Part shown: positions 6,818 through 9,399 of the stretch, piece by piece
How the letters are laid out: every line of letters starts with the position of its first letter
Position numbering within the stretch: position 1 is the first letter of the stretch
Made by a program: the position numbers and the translations under genes
Origin: Fen-999 sp964469455
GTDB lineage: Bacteria; Pseudomonadota; Gammaproteobacteria; Burkholderiales; Rhodocyclaceae
NCBI GenBank assembly: GCA_964469455.1
Contig: CAYXZX010000108.1
Span: 1-9,399, forward strand
Length of the DNA stretch: 9,399 nt
Direction of reading: 5' to 3'
Notes under the pieces: generated by a model
Seen by the model: the letters and a program-made list of their open reading frames with translations, nothing else
Databases searched by the model: none
Told to the model about the DNA's origin: nothing

Positions 6818-6869
6818 CGCGCTTCGCATCCGCGCAAAGGCTTTCCGGCGATAGCCTGGGTGCGGGAAC

Positions 6870-6884
6870 CCCGGGTCACCCGGG
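6870..6884. repeat. GC-rich palindrome in the convergent intergenic region
   Basis: CCCGGGT and ACCCGGG flank a single C, a perfect 7-bp inverted repeat about 35 bp beyond the stop codon of the SET gene. It could form a short hairpin near the 3' end of that minus-strand transcript, but no T tract follows, so it is not a standard terminator. Nothing else was recognised between 6818 and 6919. Confidence 0.35.
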
Positions 6885-6919
6885 CCTTCGCCTCAACCGA
6901 CCGCCGCCCAATGGCTCCC

Positions 6920-7360
6920 TTAGCCGCCCGTGAACGGCTCCGTATCCGCCATGGTGCCACGGCATCCCGCGGAGCCGCACGCGCATGCCCAATCCGAATA
7001 CGCTTCCGTGCGCGATGCCACGTCCAAGCGGTAGTCCCACACCAGCTCTTCGTCCTTCTTGACGTCCCTCAGCGCGTACAGCCACGCCCTCGGCCGACGA
7101 CCCTCGTCATCTTCCCTGAGTTCGCAGTTGGGATCGCAGCCGTGATTGGCCAGGGCGGCCCATCCTGTTCCGTCGATGCCGGTGCCGTCGGACAGGCGCA
7201 GGAACTTCGTCATTCCATCGTCCCCCATGTCTGGCAGTTCCCCTGGTCCGTACCTCCTGCCCTTGTATTCGATCAGTCTCTCGCCTGCCTGCAGATCGCG
7301 GGCGGCAAAGAGCCCCATGCCATGGAGCCCGCTCTTTCTTGCGACAACCTTCAACGCCAT
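6920..7360 (-). CDS. SET-domain protein, probable lysine methyltransferase
   Basis: A compact bacterial SET-domain protein (146 residues from the chosen start) that would transfer methyl groups from S-adenosylmethionine to a lysine side chain. Visible motifs are the N-terminal SET segment GLHGMGLFAARDL (11-23), the cofactor/pseudoknot motif N72-H-G-C-D-P-N78 (usual form NHSCxPN), E105-L-V-W-D-Y110 (usual form ELTYDY, Tyr110 as catalytic tyrosine), and a post-SET set Cys126-x-Cys128-x4-Cys133 which with Cys75 can bind one zinc. A Trp (108) occupies the place where eukaryotic enzymes have the Phe/Tyr switch. The ATG at 7360 is chosen because GGAAAG lies 6 bases upstream and the SET fold starts right after it; ATGs at 7366 and 7378, and ATG/GTG at 7429/7432, are also in frame, but the last two fall inside an inverted repeat. 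The gene follows the VWA gene on the same strand, possibly co-transcribed. The target protein is unknown. Confidence 0.82.
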   Translation of the reverse strand: MALKVVARKSGLHGMGLFAARDLQAGERLIEYKGRRYGPGELPDMGDDGMTKFLRLSDGTGIDGTGWAALANHGCDPNCELREDDEGRRPRAWLYALRDVKKDEELVWDYRLDVASRTEAYSDWACACGSAGCRGTMADTEPFTGG

Positions 7361-7430
7361 TTCCATCTTTCCAGCCATTACACGGAGAGCGCGAAGGATA
7401 TCCCGATAGGGCAACGATCGGCGCGGCATC

Positions 7431-7459
7431 ACGGCTGACTTTGGCGCGTCGTCAGCCGT
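7431..7459. repeat. Perfect 9-bp inverted repeat between the VWA and SET genes
   Basis: ACGGCTGAC (7431-7439) and GTCAGCCGT (7451-7459) face each other across 11 bases. It lies just after the stop codon of the VWA gene (7463) and before the probable SET start. No T run follows on either strand, so it is not a classical terminator. It may act as an RNA processing or stability hairpin between the two coding regions, or as a protein-binding site for a promoter of the SET gene. Confidence 0.6.
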
Positions 7460-7462
7460 TGA

Positions 7463-9399
7463 TCACCGCGTCAGCCGGCGATAGATGTCCGCAAGCTTAA
7501 GCGGCAGCTTGTGCACTTGGTCGAGCACCGTGTAACTGGCCGGGCCGTACATGTGCTTCAGGTAGTCCGCGCCCTGGCGGTCGATGGTCACGCAGTAGCT
7601 GCGGATGCCCTGCTCGCGCGCCTCCAGCAGCGCGTGGCGCGTGTCTTCGATGCCGTAGGTGCCCCGATACTCGTCACCGAAATCATCGGGCCGTCCGTCC
7701 GAGAGCGTTACCAGCAGCCGGTGGCGCGCCGGCTGCGCGGCAAGCAGCCGCGTCAGATGGCGGATCGCCACGCCCATGCGCGTGTAATCCTTCGCCTCGA
7801 TGCCGGCGACGCGCGCACGCACGGCGGCGTCGTAGGCATCGTCGAAGCCCTTGACGCGGTAGATGTCGCAGCGCGTGCGCGTCCAGCCGGAAAAGCCGTA
7901 GATGGCGTAGCGGTCACCGAGCGCCTCGATGCCCTCGCAGAGCATGATCAGCGCCTCGCGTTCGGCATCGTTCACCCAGCCCTTGGTCGAGCCGCTCATG
8001 TCCACCATGAACAGCGCGGCGAGGCTGCGTTCGTTCCTGACGCGGCGGCTGAAGACGCGCTCCGATGGCTCGGCGCCGCCGCGCCGGTCGGCCAGCGCGT
8101 CGACCAGGGCGTCAACGTCGATCTCCTCGCCGTCGGGCTGGCGGCCGAGGATGCGGTCCTCCCCGCGGATGAGCTCGAAGCGCTTGCGGATCTGCCGGAT
8201 CAGTGGCCCATAGCGCGCGGCAACCTCGCCAACGTACTGTGGATCACCGGGCTTCACCGCAACCTCGTAGACGTGGCACCAGTTGCGCCGGTAGGCGCCG
8301 CGGTGGTAATCCCACTCGTCGTAACGGTGTTCGGCATCGCGGTCGCTCGCCAGTTCCGGCCCCGGGCCGGTCTTGTCGGTCGGCGTCCATTGGCCGTGGC
8401 CGGCCGGCGTGAGGGCCTCGGGCGGCACTTCGCCGAGATCCTGGATCAGCGATTGCGCGGCGGCTTGCGCATCGGGCGGCAGCGCTACCGCCTCGCCATC
8501 GACGCGCACTTCCATGCCGGCGCCATCGTTGGTCATTTCCATGCTCACCGCATGCTCGCCGCTCGGTCGCTTGCCGCCCATGCCCTTGAGGGTGGCCAGC
8601 GCCTTCCGCAGCGTTTCGGTATCGCGCTGGATGCGCTCCGCACGCACGCGCCACGCGGCGGTGGGATCAAGCGTGCCGGCGAAAGTCAGCCGTGGCGGCA
8701 CGCCGCCATCGGACATGAATCGGACAAGCAGGTCGAGGCTGTCACTCACCGTCGCCTCGGGCCGGGCCAGGTGCGCAATCGCCGCGGACAGTTCCTCGGG
8801 CCACGCGCCGCGCACGCCGGCGATCTCCGCCGCGAGACCCGGCAGTTCGGCGGCGATGCGCGCATCGAGGCGAACCGCCTCCAGCGCCGCGAGCCAGCCG
8901 AGCGCCCGCTCACGATCCGACCACCCGGCGAGTCGCGCCTCGATATCGACGCTGAACGTCCCATAACGCGTCTGCGCCCAGAGCAGCGCCGCCATCGTCT
9001 TGTATAACCGGCGGTTGGCTTCCCCGCTCGTATGTATCGCCACGAGTTCGGGCAGGAAGATGCTTTCGGTGTCGGTCCAGGCATGGCTGCCGGCACGCAC
9101 CGCAAGCGGCCGTCCCGAGAGGCCCTGGACGAAGCGCGCGAGACGAATCTCGACATCCGCGAGCCGCGTGACGGCCGTGCCGGCGCGCTCCGCGCAGAAC
9201 AGCTCGATATTGCGCAGCTGGTCCATGGCCGGCCGCAGGCCGAGGCGGTCGTAGGCATCGAGGCCGGAGAGCACCCAGGCATCGAAGCCTTCATCGTCGA
9301 GCAGCTCGAAGGCCTTCGGCGCCAGCGTCGCCAGCAGATAGCCGATCTCGGCGTAGGTCTTGGCGGCGACGCCCGCCCAGTGCAGCACTTTCTCCTGCT
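7463..9399 (-). CDS. NorD/CbbO-family protein with C-terminal VWA (MIDAS) domain, N-terminus cut by window edge
   Basis: At least 645 residues, open to the right edge; the numbering here counts the GTG at 9388 as residue 1. The N-terminal ~320 residues are helical and alanine/leucine-rich, followed by a linker and a conserved middle segment (EWDYHRGAYRRNWCHVYE). A C-terminal von Willebrand A domain has an intact metal-ion adhesion site: D463-x-S465-x-S467, T536 and D564. NorD and CbbO proteins pair with MoxR-type AAA+ ATPases (NorQ, CbbQ) and activate nitric oxide reductase or Rubisco, respectively, by remodelling. Both would suit a denitrifying or CO2-fixing sulfur oxidiser. The open length exceeds typical NorD and suggests a CbbO-like or long NorD-like member, but sequence alone does not decide, and no norQ/cbbQ is in the window. 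An in-frame GTG at 9388 with AGGAG 3 bases upstream could be an internal start, but the reading frame stays open beyond it. Confidence 0.8.
   Translation of the reverse strand, partial: QEKVLHWAGVAAKTYAEIGYLLATLAPKAFELLDDEGFDAWVLSGLDAYDRLGLRPAMDQLRNIELFCAERAGTAVTRLADVEIRLARFVQGLSGRPLAVRAGSHAWTDTESIFLPELVAIHTSGEANRRLYKTMAALLWAQTRYGTFSVDIEARLAGWSDRERALGWLAALEAVRLDARIAAELPGLAAEIAGVRGAWPEELSAAIAHLARPEATVSDSLDLLVRFMSDGGVPPRLTFAGTLDPTAAWRVRAERIQRDTETLRKALATLKGMGGKRPSGEHAVSMEMTNDGAGMEVRVDGEAVALPPDAQAAAQSLIQDLGEVPPEALTPAGHGQWTPTDKTGPGPELASDRDAEHRYDEWDYHRGAYRRNWCHVYEVAVKPGDPQYVGEVAARYGPLIRQIRKRFELIRGEDRILGRQPDGEEIDVDALVDALADRRGGAEPSERVFSRRVRNERSLAALFMVDMSGSTKGWVNDAEREALIMLCEGIEALGDRYAIYGFSGWTRTRCDIYRVKGFDDAYDAAVRARVAGIEAKDYTRMGVAIRHLTRLLAAQPARHRLLVTLSDGRPDDFGDEYRGTYGIEDTRHALLEAREQGIRSYCVTIDRQGADYLKHMYGPASYTVLDQVHKLPLKLADIYRRLTR

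Noticed and set aside
6838..6857. AGGCT/AGCCT inverted repeat as a terminator for the SET gene
   Set aside because: Only five-base arms and no T tract on the minus strand; probably chance in GC-rich DNA.
6860..7438. Plus-strand open frame (192 residues) opposite the SET gene
   Set aside because: It has no recognisable motifs, whereas the minus strand shows ordered SET and post-SET motifs.
7511..9007. Plus-strand open frame (498 residues) opposite the VWA gene
   Set aside because: Arg/His/Ala-rich product without motifs; the minus strand encodes an intact MIDAS-containing protein across the same bases.

Overview
The window is high-GC, with strong third-position G/C bias. It carries genes typical of a chemolithotrophic sulfur-oxidising proteobacterium, most likely a betaproteobacterium of the Thiobacillus/Sulfuricella/Sulfuritalea kind. 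The lineage is inferred from gene content and style; no marker gene is present.

Left edge (1-425, minus strand): the N-terminus of a molybdopterin oxidoreductase with an N-terminal [4Fe-4S] motif and no Tat signal. It best fits SoeA, the catalytic subunit of the cytoplasmic sulfite:quinone oxidoreductase SoeABC. A short divergent intergenic region follows, then two plus-strand genes: a 134-residue protein I do not recognise (516-920) and a small YfcE-type calcineurin-like metallophosphoesterase (991-1506).

Centre (1645-6756, plus strand): a compact four-gene operon, qmoA-qmoB-hdrC-hdrB, preceded by a 138-bp gap with promoter-like elements and closed by a strong intrinsic terminator. QmoA and QmoB are HdrA-like FAD/Fe-S proteins, and QmoB ends in two [4Fe-4S] clusters plus an MvhD domain. 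In place of the usual membrane subunit QmoC there are two separate soluble proteins, one HdrC-like (two [4Fe-4S] motifs) and one HdrB-like (two intact CCG cysteine motifs). The expected role is to take electrons from APS reductase (AprBA) during indirect sulfite oxidation via APS. With SoeA at the left edge, the window therefore places parts of both the direct and the indirect sulfite-oxidation routes within about 1.2 kb of each other.

Right part (minus strand, convergent with the operon): a NorD/CbbO-family protein with a C-terminal VWA/MIDAS domain, cut by the window edge, then a small bacterial SET-domain protein (probable lysine methyltransferase) with a complete post-SET cysteine set. 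A perfect 9-bp inverted repeat lies between them. No tRNA, rRNA, CRISPR array, insertion sequence or phage gene was seen. The most notable points are the QmoC-less Qmo-Hdr arrangement, the pairing with SoeA, the unknown small protein between them, and the SET protein beside a VWA chaperone-type gene.
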